From Deltaproteobacteria bacterium (GTDB lineage: Bacteria; Desulfobacterota; Binatia; Binatales; Binataceae), in assembly GCA_021801125.1 (NCBI GenBank), contig JAJYYI010000149.1, positions 1 through 34,159 on the forward strand: a DNA stretch of 34,159 bases. Reading direction: 5' to 3'. The position numbers and the translations under genes are program-made. This document shows positions 15,832 through 25,837 of this stretch, in pieces. Numbering within the stretch: the stretch's first letter is position 1; every line of letters starts with the position of its first letter. The notes beneath the pieces were generated by a model that searched no databases, was not told the origin of the DNA, and saw only the letters and a list, made by a program, of their open reading frames with translations.

Positions 15832-16047
15832 GTGGCGCGCTGTCCAGTGTGCAAGACGCCGGTTGACTTGTCGTCGGCAAACCGATTCCGGCCCTTTTGC
15901 TCGGAGCGATGCCGGCTTCAGGATCTTGGCCGTTGGTCGCAGGAAGAATACCGTGTGCCGGGTGCGCCGGAAGATGATCAGATGCCCAGGAGCGAAGACT
16001 CGGTTAGCGAAGGCCGCAGCAACGGCAAGAGTCCCCGCGTGAATTGA
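15832..16047 (+). CDS. yacG: YacG-like zinc-finger protein (DUF329)
   Basis: The 71-residue protein has the YacG signature: CPVCKTPV at the N-terminus and RPFCSERCRLQDLGRW, giving a C-X2-C and C-X3-C zinc site, followed by a polar tail. In E. coli YacG inhibits DNA gyrase by binding GyrB. The start is GTG at 15832 with GAGGG six bases upstream, a good ribosome binding site. In proteobacteria yacG often sits next to coaE, but here it stands alone. About 290 bp of non-coding DNA separates it from lpxA. Confidence 0.88.
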   Translation: MARCPVCKTPVDLSSANRFRPFCSERCRLQDLGRWSQEEYRVPGAPEDDQMPRSEDSVSEGRSNGKSPRVN

Positions 16048-16340
16048 ACAGGATCACGCGCGTCTGGATGCAAAATCCTGGAATCGAAACAGCGGGTCCA
16101 AGACTTCGGGTCGATCTTCAAATCACGAAATCACGGCTCTCAGCGTCGCATCCGGGGGCGGGACCGGAGATGATGCTCCTTTTGTGCGGAAAAGCTCGTT
16201 TCCGACGGCCGCGCTACTTTGGACACCGCTGTCAAGAGGCATCCTTGGCCGGCGGCATGGACGGTCAGAGCCCAAACCATGAAAAGGTCAGTGCGGTCGG
16301 ACCGTCCCGAAACGTGGACCGATAACGTGAGAATGTAGCA

Positions 16341-17156
16341 GTGGCAGCGCATGTCCATCCGAGTGCGGTCGTGGGGCCCGGCGTCGAGCTGGGAGATCGC
16401 GTCGAGGTGGGGCCTTTCTGCGTGCTCGAAGGTCGAGTCAAAGTCGGCGACGGTACGCGGCTCATAAGCCACGTAGTGATTTTCGGCGACACGGAACTGG
16501 GTGAGCAAAACGTCCTGCATCCCCATGTAGTAATTGGCGATGAACCGCAGGATGTCGCCTACCGCGGCGACGAACGGCGGGTGCGTATCGGGCGCCGCAA
16601 CGTTTTTCGCGAGGGTGCCACCGTTCATCGCGGCAGCCAACGCGGCGACGTCACGATTCTTGGCGACGACAACTTTCTGATGCAGAACGCTCACGTCGGC
16701 CACGATTGCCGAATCGGAAACCGCACCATCATTGCAGGTGGAGCGCTGGTGGCTGGTTGGGCCGAAGTCGGGGACGGCGCGTTGATCTCGGGCAACTGCG
16801 TGGTGCATCAGTTCGTGCGCGTCGGACGGCTTGCCCTGATGCGCGGGTTAAGCCGCACGAGCCGCGACATTCCGCCGTTTTGTATCGCCGACGAGACCCA
16901 TATCGTGCGCGCCATAAACGTGATTGGGCTCAGGCGGGCCGGTTTCAGCGCGGAGGCTATAGGAGCGTTGCGCCGCGCGTTTGCCGTGCTGTTTGGCTCG
17001 CGGCGCAACTTACGGGTGGCGCTCACCGAGCTTTGCGCCGGCGCAAGTCTCGCGCCGGAAGTGCAGGAGATGGTTGATTTCATCCGCGCATCTAAGCGCG
17101 GCGTTGCCTTCGGAAGAAAGCAACCTGCGGCGACCGCCGGCGATTCATCCGAGTGA
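16341..17156 (+). CDS. lpxA: UDP-N-acetylglucosamine acyltransferase LpxA
   Basis: The 271-residue left-handed beta-helix protein has repeated hexapeptides from its start (VHPSAVVGPGVELGDRV). The catalytic His motif is NAHVGHDC, and VVHQFVRVGRLALM and DIPPFCIADE also match LpxA. The C-terminal helical part (VIGLRRAGFSAEAIGALRRAF) fits LpxA rather than LpxD. It transfers a 3-hydroxyacyl chain from ACP to UDP-GlcNAc, the first step of lipid A synthesis. It is good evidence for a lipopolysaccharide outer membrane. The start is GTG at 16341 with only a weak ribosome binding site. The usual neighbours (lpxD, fabZ, lpxB) are absent, so the gene is isolated. It converges on treZ. Confidence 0.93.
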   Translation: MAAHVHPSAVVGPGVELGDRVEVGPFCVLEGRVKVGDGTRLISHVVIFGDTELGEQNVLHPHVVIGDEPQDVAYRGDERRVRIGRRNVFREGATVHRGSQRGDVTILGDDNFLMQNAHVGHDCRIGNRTIIAGGALVAGWAEVGDGALISGNCVVHQFVRVGRLALMRGLSRTSRDIPPFCIADETHIVRAINVIGLRRAGFSAEAIGALRRAFAVLFGSRRNLRVALTELCAGASLAPEVQEMVDFIRASKRGVAFGRKQPAATAGDSSE

Positions 17157-17247
17157 GCATGCTGGCGGTGCCTTCGCCATGGACCGCGAGCTCGGCCATC
17201 GTGGCGGCAAAGGCGTGCGGGTGGAGCGAGAGCCTGGCGGGCGCGGC

Positions 17248-18987
17248 TTATGCGGGACGCGAAACGATCGCCACCGAGTCGGGCGGTAGCTCGATCTCAC
17301 CGTTGCCCGGCGCGATCGAGCGATCGGAGGCGAGCAGAAGCGTTGGCTGATCCGTGTAGCCCAGCGCGACGCGAGCGGGTCGCGAACCCAGGTTGATGGT
17401 AACCGTTATCGACCCGCGCGTAACGCGCAGCCATTTCGCGTCTTCGTCGAAGGCAGCCTCAATCCGATCCATACGTCCGTCAGTCAATTCCGAAGCGCAA
17501 CGGCGTAGCCGAATGAGGTCTTTCCACCACGCCAAAAGCTCGGCGTGCCAACCGCTATGAGCTTCTTTCCAATCGAGCTGAGAGCGCAAAAAGGTGTCCT
17601 CGGCTTGCGGGTCGGGGACTTCTTCGGCTTGCCAGCCGAAAGTCTCGAACTCGCGGCACCGGCCTTCACGTACGGCCGCGGCGAGCGTCGGTTCGCTGTG
17701 GTCGGTGAAAAATAGGAACGGCGATGACGCGCCCCATTCCTCTCCCTGAAAGATCAACGGGATGAACGGTCCTGTCATGACCAGCGCGGCGGCGGCCTTG
17801 AGCCTTCCCGGGGTCAGCAATGCGCTGGCGCGGTCGCCCTGCGCGCGATTACCCACCTGGTCATGGTTCTGGAAGAAACCGACGAAACGATGTCCCGACA
17901 GGCCGGTTGCGGGACGGCCGTGAAAGCGTCCGCGATGCTCGGAGTAGCAGCCGTCGTAAACGAAAGCGCCCTTGAGGGCCTTGGCGATGTGCGCGAGCAG
18001 GCCGAAGTCCTGGTAGTAGCCCTCGCGCTCGCCGGTGAACGCGGCGTGGAGCGCGTGATGGAAATCGTCGCTCCATTGCGCGTTTATGCCGTAACCGCCG
18101 TTTTCGCGCGGCCGCACAACTCTAGGATCGTTCAGATCGCTCTCGGCGATCAGCGCCAGGTGACGCCCGAGCTTTGCGCTCAACACCTCGACTTCGGACG
18201 CGAGTTGCTCGAGGAAGTGCGTTGCTGAAATGTCAAAAATCGCGTGCACCGCGTCGAGTCTCAGGCCGTCGATGTGGTAGTCGCGAAGCCACATCAGCGC
18301 GTTGTCGATAAAGAAGCGGCGAACTTGCTCGCTCCCTGGTCCGTCAAAGTTAATCGCCTCTCCCCAGGTGATGGAGTGGCTTCGGCTAAAGTACGGACCG
18401 AAGCGACCCAGGTAATTGCCGTCGGGGCCAAGATGGTTGTAAACCACGTCAAGCAAAACCGCCAACCCGCGAGCGTGACACGCGTCGACCAGCCGTTTGA
18501 GCCCGTCCGGCCCGCCGTAGGCGTGATGCGGCGCGTACAGATCGACTCCGTCGTAACCCCATCCGCGCTGCCCGGGAAACTCCACTACCGGCATCAACTC
18601 CGCGTGGGTTACGCCGAGTTCCGTCAGATGGTCAAGCCGCGCGATTGCTGAGTCGAAGGTGCCCTCGGGCGTGAAGGTGCCGACATGAAGCTCGTAAATA
18701 ACCGCGGAGCTTAGAGGCGGCGGCTGCCATCGCCGATCGCTCCATCGGAAAGCCGCGTGATCCACCAGCCGAGAGCGGCCGTGCACGCCCAACGGCTGAT
18801 AAGGCGAGCGAGGATCCGGCAGCGGCCCTTGGCCGTCCAGGAAGAACGCGTAGTCGTCGCCTGCTTTGGCTGTCGGTGCGTCGACCCGCCAGTAGCCGCG
18901 GGCGCCGGCCACCATCGGGATACGCGTGCCGGACAATTCCAGATCGACCGTTTTTGCGTTGGGTGCCCAAAGCAGAAATTGACTCAC
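17248..18987 (-). CDS. treZ: Malto-oligosyltrehalose trehalohydrolase
   Basis: The 579-residue GH13 enzyme has an N-terminal carbohydrate-binding-like domain (LLWAPNAKTVDLEL). The barrel follows, with LDVVYNHLGPDGNY, the nucleophile Asp in GLRLDAVHAIFD, acid/base Glu in LIAESDLNDPR and the third Asp in FFQNHDQVGNRAQGDR. A C-terminal beta domain ends in VAIVSRPA. TreZ releases trehalose from the end of maltooligosyl trehalose made by TreY. The start is GTG at 18987, three bases after the treY stop. Its GGAG ribosome binding site lies inside the last treY codons. It is the last gene of the glgX-treY-treZ operon. Confidence 0.95.
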   Translation of the reverse strand: MSQFLLWAPNAKTVDLELSGTRIPMVAGARGYWRVDAPTAKAGDDYAFFLDGQGPLPDPRSPYQPLGVHGRSRLVDHAAFRWSDRRWQPPPLSSAVIYELHVGTFTPEGTFDSAIARLDHLTELGVTHAELMPVVEFPGQRGWGYDGVDLYAPHHAYGGPDGLKRLVDACHARGLAVLLDVVYNHLGPDGNYLGRFGPYFSRSHSITWGEAINFDGPGSEQVRRFFIDNALMWLRDYHIDGLRLDAVHAIFDISATHFLEQLASEVEVLSAKLGRHLALIAESDLNDPRVVRPRENGGYGINAQWSDDFHHALHAAFTGEREGYYQDFGLLAHIAKALKGAFVYDGCYSEHRGRFHGRPATGLSGHRFVGFFQNHDQVGNRAQGDRASALLTPGRLKAAAALVMTGPFIPLIFQGEEWGASSPFLFFTDHSEPTLAAAVREGRCREFETFGWQAEEVPDPQAEDTFLRSQLDWKEAHSGWHAELLAWWKDLIRLRRCASELTDGRMDRIEAAFDEDAKWLRVTRGSITVTINLGSRPARVALGYTDQPTLLLASDRSIAPGNGEIELPPDSVAIVSRPA

Positions 18988-18990
18988 GGC

Positions 18991-21642
18991 TTAATTCTCC
19001 ATTGCCATGAGCAGGCACACGGGAAAGCGGTCGAAGAGCCGGGCGACGGGAATTGCCGGGCCTTCGAGCTGTTCTCCGGTCAACTCGTTTCGCCAATGAC
19101 TGCGCGGCAGAGTCAACGCGGTGTCATCCCAGAGCCCGCCGGTTCTGAGGCCCAAGCGCGGGACCGCGGCGACCAGTGCCTCGCCGCGCGAGAAAGCTAT
19201 CACGTTATCCGCGCACCTGCCTTCGGCATAAAGCGGCCGGTAACTGCTCGCCACACCGAAAAGCTCCGGATGACGGCGCCGCAGCGACAATGTCCGCTGA
19301 ATCAGCCATAGCTTGCAAAGTCCCTCCTCGCTGCGCTCTACGGCTTGATCTACCGTCATCAGCTTAAGCTCCCCTAGGAACCTGCGTCGAGCGTCAAAAT
19401 CCACCGGCCGGCGATTGTCCGGGTCGACTAAAGAAAGATCCCATAACTCCGAACCCTGATAAAAATCGGGAACGCCGGGAGCGGTAAGCTTAAGCAAAGT
19501 TTGCGCGAGCGAGTTAACTCTGCCCGCGTCGATGATCTCACGCACGAAAGACTCGAGGTCATCGACAAATTCGCGGTCGTCGAGCGCACCGCAAATAAAG
19601 TCTTTCAGGCCGGCTTCGTAAGCGACGGACGGGTGATGCCACGATGTATAGACGCTCGCCTCGCGCACCGCCTTCTCCATGTAGGCTAGCACTCGGTCAA
19701 GCGCGATTGGCCAGGCTCCCGCTAGCGTCTGGTAGAGCAGGTATTCCGCGTTGCGGTCTGGCTTTGCGGGCCAGTGCCGCTGATTGATTGAAGCCCAACG
19801 CCAGACCGCGTCTTGCCACCGCTCGGGAAGCTCCGACAGAACGTAAAGCCGCGCGCGAACGTCCTCGCTCCGTTTAGTGTCGTGAGTGGATGTAGTGAGG
19901 AGGGCGAAGGGCTGGCACTCCTGTCTTTCGGCCATCGAGCGGTGAAAGTCTTGCGGGCTTGTGGCAAAGCGGCCTGGGTCGCCGCCGACTTCATTGAGCG
20001 CGACGAAACGGTTGTAGCAGTAAAAAGCCGTGTCCTCCACGCTTTTTGCCATCACCGCCGGCGTGAATTGCTGAAAGCGCATAGCCAGTTCCGTCTCGCG
20101 CTGGCCGCGGATCTCGAGCGTCAGGATGCGCTGGAAAAAGTCGAAGGTCTCTCCGTCGAGGTCCGACCGCGCGCTTTTGGCGGCGCCGACAGCTTGTTCG
20201 ATATAATGGATGTCTCGCGATGGCGCGCGCTCGTCCTGCGCGCGCGCGTAGGTGCGATAAACGGGAAAATGCGCGCTCACGGCGCGCAGCGTCTCGTGCA
20301 GCTCATGGCGGGTGTAGTCGCGGTGGCGACGTCGATGCTCGCACACGTCGAGAAACAGCGCCGTGAGCCGGTTGAGGTCACTTCCCAAAAGTTCGTGTAG
20401 TACTTTAAGTTTGCTGTCGAGCACGATGGCATCGTAGGAGAGTGGCTCGCCGGTAAAGTCGTGATAGAGCTTGGTGAGCGCCGCCTCGCTCGCCGGATCG
20501 ATGAAGAGCCCGCCGACAAGGGTAAGAAAGTCGTAGCCCGTGGTTCCGGCAACCGGCCACGACGCGGGCATACGCTCGTCGCCTTCAAGGATTTTCTCGA
20601 CGACGACCCACGCATGTGGCGCTTGAGCTTTTAGGCGACCGAGGTATTGTTCGGGGTCACGCAAGCCGTCGATGTGGTCGACTCTCACGCCGTCGATGAT
20701 CTTTTCCTTGAGCCAGCGAAGGGGCAGCGCATGGAGATCGTCAAAAACCTTCATGTCCTCGGTTTTCAGCGCGACGAGTGAATTTACCGCGAAAAAGCGC
20801 CGATAACTGAGGTCGCGCTGCGCGGCGCGATAAAACGCAAGGCGATAGTTTTGACTTTCGAGGAGCGCGTCGAGCTTGTCGGGATTCGCGTTGATCTCGT
20901 CAACGACTGCGTTGATCGCCGCGATTACGCGAGGACGTTCGGCGAGCAAGCGCGCGAGCATCTCGCGCAATATTCTGACGCTGCGCCGCTGTCGCTGGGT
21001 CTCCTGAGCGTCGCCGCTGAGCGCCGCCGGTTGCGACTTGAGCGCTTCGGCAATGAACAACAGTTCGTCGGATTCGCAGCGCTCGGCTGCCACGACAAGA
21101 AGGCCGTGAAGCGTATGCGGAGCAAGCGGGAAGGACTGCGCTCCATAGACCACCCTGAACCAACCGTCCGTGCGCTCGAGCTTGAGATCCCCGCTTTCCA
21201 GCACGCACCCGTAGTGGCCGCCAAGCACCGGCATCAGAACCCGATTGCGCAGCTTGGGTTCGGGTGGATTCCATTCCACGTCGAAGTAGCCGGCGTACGG
21301 GCTGTGCCGTCCGTTTTCCAGGAGGTCCCACCACCAGGGATTCTCCGGTCCGGCGATCGCCATGTGGTTGGGCACTATGTCGAGCAGTTGTTTAAGTCCG
21401 CACTTGTCGAGCGCCGCACAAAGGGTCGAATAGCCTTGCGCGCCGCCAAGCTCCTGGCTCACGTGGTGGGGATTGACGACGTCGTAGCCGTGAGTACTGC
21501 CGGATGCGGCCTGCAGAATGGGCGAGAGGTAGACGTGACTTACGCCCAGCTCTGCCAGATAGGGCACCAGCGCCGCCGCCTCGTCGAAACCGAAGCCGGA
21601 CCGGAGTTGGATCCGATATGTCGCGCGCGGTTCAATCGACAC
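18991..21642 (-). CDS. treY: Malto-oligosyltrehalose synthase
   Basis: The 883-residue GH13 protein begins [20 protein letters not shown]. It shows TreY motifs: [27 protein letters not shown], nucleophile Asp in [13 protein letters not shown], Glu in [13 protein letters not shown], the substrate strand [10 protein letters not shown] and His-Asp in [15 protein letters not shown]. TreY turns the reducing-end alpha-1,4 bond of malto-oligosaccharides into an alpha,alpha-1,1 bond. The length is within the family's upper range. The GTG start at 21642 overlaps the end of glgX by 11 bases in another frame, consistent with coupled translation. Confidence 0.95.
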   Translation of the reverse strand: MSIEPRATYRIQLRSGFGFDEAAALVPYLAELGVSHVYLSPILQAASGSTHGYDVVNPHHVSQELGGAQGYSTLCAALDKCGLKQLLDIVPNHMAIAGPENPWWWDLLENGRHSPYAGYFDVEWNPPEPKLRNRVLMPVLGGHYGCVLESGDLKLERTDGWFRVVYGAQSFPLAPHTLHGLLVVAAERCESDELLFIAEALKSQPAALSGDAQETQRQRRSVRILREMLARLLAERPRVIAAINAVVDEINANPDKLDALLESQNYRLAFYRAAQRDLSYRRFFAVNSLVALKTEDMKVFDDLHALPLRWLKEKIIDGVRVDHIDGLRDPEQYLGRLKAQAPHAWVVVEKILEGDERMPASWPVAGTTGYDFLTLVGGLFIDPASEAALTKLYHDFTGEPLSYDAIVLDSKLKVLHELLGSDLNRLTALFLDVCEHRRRHRDYTRHELHETLRAVSAHFPVYRTYARAQDERAPSRDIHYIEQAVGAAKSARSDLDGETFDFFQRILTLEIRGQRETELAMRFQQFTPAVMAKSVEDTAFYCYNRFVALNEVGGDPGRFATSPQDFHRSMAERQECQPFALLTTSTHDTKRSEDVRARLYVLSELPERWQDAVWRWASINQRHWPAKPDRNAEYLLYQTLAGAWPIALDRVLAYMEKAVREASVYTSWHHPSVAYEAGLKDFICGALDDREFVDDLESFVREIIDAGRVNSLAQTLLKLTAPGVPDFYQGSELWDLSLVDPDNRRPVDFDARRRFLGELKLMTVDQAVERSEEGLCKLWLIQRTLSLRRRHPELFGVASSYRPLYAEGRCADNVIAFSRGEALVAAVPRLGLRTGGLWDDTALTLPRSHWRNELTGEQLEGPAIPVARLFDRFPVCLLMAMEN

Positions 21643-23755
21643 GGCGCATCACAACGACGGAGCGCGCGGCAACCTTGAGAGATTCGCCTGCTCTGCAGGT
21701 TTGCCCGGCAATCCAGCCCGTCGCGGTATTGGTATCCAGGATAAGCGACCAGCTTTTACCCCAGTCGCGCGCGGGCAAAGTGAACAACAGCGCCTCATGG
21801 TGGGCGTTGAAGAGCAGCAGGAAGCTGTGGTCTATGACTCGGTTGCCCATGGGGTCGGGACTAGGAATCCCTTCACCGTTGAGGTAAACGCCTAGTGACT
21901 TGGCGAAGCCGTTGTTCCAGTCTTCGTCGGACATTTCTTGCCCGTCGGGCTTGAACCATCCGATATCGCTGACGCCGACTCCGCGAAGCGGACGGCCCTG
22001 AAACCAGCGCCTGCGGCGGAAGACCGGATGCTCGCGGCGAAACGCGATCAGCCGGCGTGTGAACTCCAGCAGCTCGCGATCGACCTGTTTCCAATTGAGC
22101 CAGGATATCTCGTTGTCCTGGCAGTAAGCGTTGTTGTTGCCGTTTTGGGTTCGACCCAATTCGTCCCCGGCGAGCAACATGGGTATACCTTGCGACAGGA
22201 ACAGGGTGGCGAGCAAGTTGCGTTGCTGGCGCGACCGCAGCGCGTTAATCTCCGGATCATCGGAGGGTCCCTCCGCGCCGCAATTCCACGATCGGTTGTC
22301 GTTGGTCCCGTCCTGATTGCCGTCGCCGTTAGCGTCGTTGTGCTTGTCGTTGTACGAGACCAGATCGCGCAGAGTAAAGCCGTCGTGAGCGGTGATAAAG
22401 TTGATGCTCGCGATGGGCGAACGGCGCCCCGGTTTGTACAGGTCGGAGCTGCCGGTCAGGCGAGTGGCGAATTCGGCGAGCTTCTGATCAACTCCGCGCC
22501 AATAATCGCGCACCGTGTCGCGGTACTTTCCGTTCCACTCGGACCATTGCCTGGGGAAGTTGCCGACTTGATATCCTCCTTCGCCCAGGTCCCACGGCTC
22601 GGCTATCAACTTGACCTGCGAAAGTACCGGATCCTGGTGGACGATATCCAAAAAGGCGCCGAGTCGGTCGACCTCGTGCATCTCGCGAGCCAGCGCGGAG
22701 GCAAGATCGAACCGGAAGCCATCCACGTGCATCTCCAACACCCAGTAACGCAGGCTGTCCATGATTAGCTGGAGCGTATTGGGGTTGGTCATGTTCAAGG
22801 TGTTGCCGCATCCCGTGTAGTCCATGTAATAGCGCGGCTTGTCGGCGACCAGGCGGTAGTAAGCAGCGTTATCAACTCCCCGGAAGCACAGCGTCGGTCC
22901 CAGTTGGTTGCCCTCGCCGGTATGGTTGTAGACGACGTCGAGTATGACCTCCAAGCCGCCGGCGTGCAGCGCCTTGACCATCGCCTTGAACTCGCGCACC
23001 TGTTCGCCGAGACCTCCGCTGCTGGAGTAACGGACGTCCGGTGCGAAATAGCCGATAGAGTTGTAGCCCCAATAATTAGTCAGACCACGCTGCACGAGAT
23101 GACGGTCGGCAACAAACTGATGAACCGGCATCAGCTCCACCGCGGTCACGCCGAGCGACCGCAGATAGTCAATCACCGTCGGACAAGAGAGACCGGCGTA
23201 GGTGCCGCGCAGTTCTTCCGGCACTTCCGGATGCCGCTTGGTGAAGCCCTTGACGTGCAATTCATAGATTATCGTTTCGTGCCACGGAATGTTTAGCAGG
23301 CGATCTCCCTCCCAATCGAAGGACGGGTCGATAACGACGCTCTTCGGCATCGCCCGCGCGCTATCGCGGTCGTCCCTGCTGAGATCCGCTCGGTGATGGC
23401 CTACGCGATAACCGAACAGAGTGTCATCCCATAGGATAGGCCGATCGATAGCCTTTGCGTAAGGATCGAGCAGGAGTTTGCTCCGATTGAACCGGAGTCC
23501 CTTGGCGGGTTCGTAAGGGCCGTGCACGCGAAAGCCGTAGCGCTGCCCCGGTCCGATTCCAGGCACGTATATATGCCACACAAGGTCGGTAACCTCGGTC
23601 ATCGGATTGTTGGCGATCTGATGGTTCTCATCCGGCCCGTCGAACAGACACAATTCCACCCCGGTTGCGTTTTCGGAGGCGAGGGCGAAATTCACCCCCT
23701 CACCGTCCCAAACTGCCCCGAGCGGGTAGGGAGCACCAGGGCGCGGATTCGTCAC
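21632..23755 (-). CDS. glgX: Glycogen debranching enzyme GlgX/TreX
   Basis: This 707-residue isoamylase-type GH13 enzyme has an N-terminal domain [18 protein letters not shown]. The barrel motifs are [12 protein letters not shown], nucleophile Asp in [10 protein letters not shown], Glu in [19 protein letters not shown] and Asp in [41 protein letters not shown] is the typical signature of the GlgX/TreX group. It removes alpha-1,6 branches from glycogen, giving linear chains for TreY. The start is GTG at 23755 with a weak ribosome binding site. It is the first gene of the operon. No glycogen synthase or branching enzyme is in the window. Confidence 0.95.
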   Translation of the reverse strand: MTNPRPGAPYPLGAVWDGEGVNFALASENATGVELCLFDGPDENHQIANNPMTEVTDLVWHIYVPGIGPGQRYGFRVHGPYEPAKGLRFNRSKLLLDPYAKAIDRPILWDDTLFGYRVGHHRADLSRDDRDSARAMPKSVVIDPSFDWEGDRLLNIPWHETIIYELHVKGFTKRHPEVPEELRGTYAGLSCPTVIDYLRSLGVTAVELMPVHQFVADRHLVQRGLTNYWGYNSIGYFAPDVRYSSSGGLGEQVREFKAMVKALHAGGLEVILDVVYNHTGEGNQLGPTLCFRGVDNAAYYRLVADKPRYYMDYTGCGNTLNMTNPNTLQLIMDSLRYWVLEMHVDGFRFDLASALAREMHEVDRLGAFLDIVHQDPVLSQVKLIAEPWDLGEGGYQVGNFPRQWSEWNGKYRDTVRDYWRGVDQKLAEFATRLTGSSDLYKPGRRSPIASINFITAHDGFTLRDLVSYNDKHNDANGDGNQDGTNDNRSWNCGAEGPSDDPEINALRSRQQRNLLATLFLSQGIPMLLAGDELGRTQNGNNNAYCQDNEISWLNWKQVDRELLEFTRRLIAFRREHPVFRRRRWFQGRPLRGVGVSDIGWFKPDGQEMSDEDWNNGFAKSLGVYLNGEGIPSPDPMGNRVIDHSFLLLFNAHHEALLFTLPARDWGKSWSLILDTNTATGWIAGQTCRAGESLKVAARSVVVMRRVD

Positions 23756-24115
23756 GGTCGGTCACCGAGCTGGGAACTGGAAGATTTCTTCAAACGAGAC
23801 GCCGACGCAGCGAAGATCAATTGGCAGAAGCGTCTGGCTCGAAACGTCTGAGGGGCGGGCAACAAGTTGCTCGCGAAGGGAGGAGCATCTTCTTTGCCAC
23901 CGCCCGATCCGGACCAATGCAAAGCCATCTACTCAGGTGGTGCGCCACGTGAGCCGTGACGGCAAGCAGACAATAGGGCTGTCATTGACACTCGGTCGCG
24001 TGGTACGACAATAATCGTTTGGGGGAGGGAAGGCCTGAGCTGAGCGCGTGCGTGGCGGTTCGCCGCGGTGGTCACGCATCGCGCTCCTTGATTTGGTCCC
24101 ATCCTTTCTGAGGCG
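23756..24115. other. Intergenic region between divergent glgX and acyl-CoA synthetase genes
   Basis: These 360 bp carry the promoters of both divergent units. Apart from one promoter-like pair for the synthetase I see no RNA gene or repeat. A short open stretch ending at 23851 encodes a plausible-looking tail (SWELEDFFKRDADAAKINWQ) but has no credible start codon outside glgX. Confidence 0.5.
23985..24015 (+). promoter_or_regulatory. Possible promoter for the acyl-CoA synthetase
   Basis: A perfect TTGACA (23985-23990) is followed after 19 bases by AATAAT (24010-24015, 5/6 to the -10 consensus), about 100 bp upstream of the synthetase ATG. The spacer is two bases longer than ideal. Confidence 0.33.
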
Positions 24116-25768
24116 ATGATCGGGCTTAAAGAACAAACTGTTGTCGGCGCGGCAAGCTACGCGGAAGCGTGCTCGCGTCATCGCTGGCATATTCCCCAGA
24201 ATTACAACGTTGCGGCCGATTGCCTCGATCGCCATCGCAGCGATCCGCGCAGAGTAGCCCTTTACTATGAGGATGACCAAGGCCCCAAAGGCACCTACAC
24301 CTTCGGCCAGATAATCGAGGCGAGCAACCGCGCCGCCAACGCCCTGCGCGGCATTGGCGTCAGGCGCGGCGACGTGGTCGCGCTCAATTTACCCCAGCGT
24401 CCGGAAACCGCGATCTTGCATATGGCGCTCTACCGGATCGGCGCCGTTGCGCTTCCGATCTCGCGCCTGTTCGGACCGGACGGGATTAGATACCGGGTCG
24501 AGCACGGTTCGGCCTGCGCAATTGCGATCGAAGCCTCGCAGGTGGACAAACTCGAGGAACTGCGCAAGCTGGGCTCGGACGCGCCTAAGATAATTGTCGT
24601 CGGAGGAGACAAGGGCGGGGTCGGCTTTGATGAACTTCTGCGCAATGGCTCGCCCGACTTCGCGATGGAGCCGGGCTCAGCCGAAGATCCGATTTTGTTG
24701 ATGTACACTTCCGGCACTACGGGGGATGCTAAGGGAGTATTACACGCGGCGCGCTTCGTGGCCGGCCACAACGGCGCTGACTACTCAGCCAACTTCTTCC
24801 GTAGCACGGACGTTTTTTACAGCCCGTCGGATTGGGCCTGGGTGGGCGGCCTGATGTTGAGCCTGCTCGCGTTGTGGCCGTACGGCGTCCCGATGGTCGT
24901 ATGGCGCAGCGACCAGAGGTTCGATCCCGAGCGGGCGCTCGACCTGATGGAGCGCTACGGGGTGACCATGAGCTTCCTCGCGCCAACGGCGCTCAAGGCT
25001 TTGCGCGAAGTCACGCAGCCGCGAAAAAAGCACCAACATCTCAAGCTGCGATGCGTGTCATGCGGCGCGGAATCAGTCAGTCCCGAACTCGCGCGCTGGA
25101 CCCTGGACGAGCTGGGGTGCGACTTCAACCAACTTTACGGGCAAACCGAAGCGATGATCTTCATCGGCAACTGCTCCGTGCTCGAGAAGCCGGACCCCGC
25201 CGCTTTGGGCAAGCCTTTCCCCGGCCATCGCGTTGCCATCCTCGACCCTGACGGCGTGCCGCTGCCCGTCGGCGAGACAGGGGAGATCGCCATCGGGCGC
25301 GAAAGCCCCATCGTGATGAAAGAGTACTGGAAGAGCCCGGAGGCGATGAAGGAAAAGTTCGTCGGTGAATGGTGCCGAACCGGGGACTTGGGTTGCGTGG
25401 ATGACCGCGGCGAGATCCATTTTCAGGGCCGCACCGACGATATAATCAAGACTTCCGGACTGAGAGTCGGCCCGGCCGAGGTAGAGGCCAAAATCATGGA
25501 GCATGAGGCGGTCGCCTCATGCGCGATAGTCGGCGTTCCCGACCGCGAACGCGGCGAGGCAATTAAAGCCTTTGTCAAGCTCATGCCAGGGTTTGAGCCC
25601 AGCGCCCGGATCGCCGGCGAGATTCAGCAGCACGTAAAGACCAGACTTGCCGCCCACGCCTATCCGCGCGAGGTGGAATTCGTCGAGTCGCTCCCGATGA
25701 CGGTCACGGGCAAGGTGCGCCGCCGCGAACTGCGGGAGCTTGAGCGCCAACGTAGGTCAGGCGCTTAA
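24116..25768 (+). CDS. Acyl-CoA synthetase (AMP-forming), medium-chain/ACSM-like
   Basis: The 550-residue adenylate-forming enzyme has the ATP loop YTSGTTGDAKG (197-207), YSPSDWAWVGG, YGQTEA, WCRTGDLG, GRTDDIIKTSGLRVGPAEVE and a C-terminal catalytic Lys in TVTGKVRRREL. The acetate-pocket and medium-chain subfamilies share the WxWVGG segment. I favour a medium-chain or short branched acyl substrate over acetate because the length is nearer 550 than 650 residues. It makes acyl-AMP and then acyl-CoA in the cytoplasm. The ATG at 24116 has TGAGG very close upstream. No beta-oxidation gene is adjacent, so the substrate cannot be inferred from context. It converges on the RND permease gene. Confidence 0.88.
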   Translation: MIGLKEQTVVGAASYAEACSRHRWHIPQNYNVAADCLDRHRSDPRRVALYYEDDQGPKGTYTFGQIIEASNRAANALRGIGVRRGDVVALNLPQRPETAILHMALYRIGAVALPISRLFGPDGIRYRVEHGSACAIAIEASQVDKLEELRKLGSDAPKIIVVGGDKGGVGFDELLRNGSPDFAMEPGSAEDPILLMYTSGTTGDAKGVLHAARFVAGHNGADYSANFFRSTDVFYSPSDWAWVGGLMLSLLALWPYGVPMVVWRSDQRFDPERALDLMERYGVTMSFLAPTALKALREVTQPRKKHQHLKLRCVSCGAESVSPELARWTLDELGCDFNQLYGQTEAMIFIGNCSVLEKPDPAALGKPFPGHRVAILDPDGVPLPVGETGEIAIGRESPIVMKEYWKSPEAMKEKFVGEWCRTGDLGCVDDRGEIHFQGRTDDIIKTSGLRVGPAEVEAKIMEHEAVASCAIVGVPDRERGEAIKAFVKLMPGFEPSARIAGEIQQHVKTRLAAHAYPREVEFVESLPMTVTGKVRRRELRELERQRRSGA

Positions 25769-25837
25769 CGCAGACTGCCGGCGCACCAGTGCTTTCGCCA
25801 AATTGGGTGCCTCGTTCTGGAGTAATAATAGTTCGCT

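Noticed and set aside
15566-15880. Minus-strand 104-codon open frame before gatC
   Set aside because: It shows no recognisable motif, overlaps the well-supported yacG start, and has composition like random GC-rich frames.
17153-17350. 65-codon frame overlapping the lpxA stop by GTGA
   Set aside because: It overlaps the coding end of treZ by about 100 bases on the opposite strand and resembles no known family.
23522-23851. Plus-strand frame with a protein-like tail upstream of the acyl-CoA synthetase
   Set aside because: Most of it lies antisense to glgX, and no start codon with a ribosome site is available for the tail alone.
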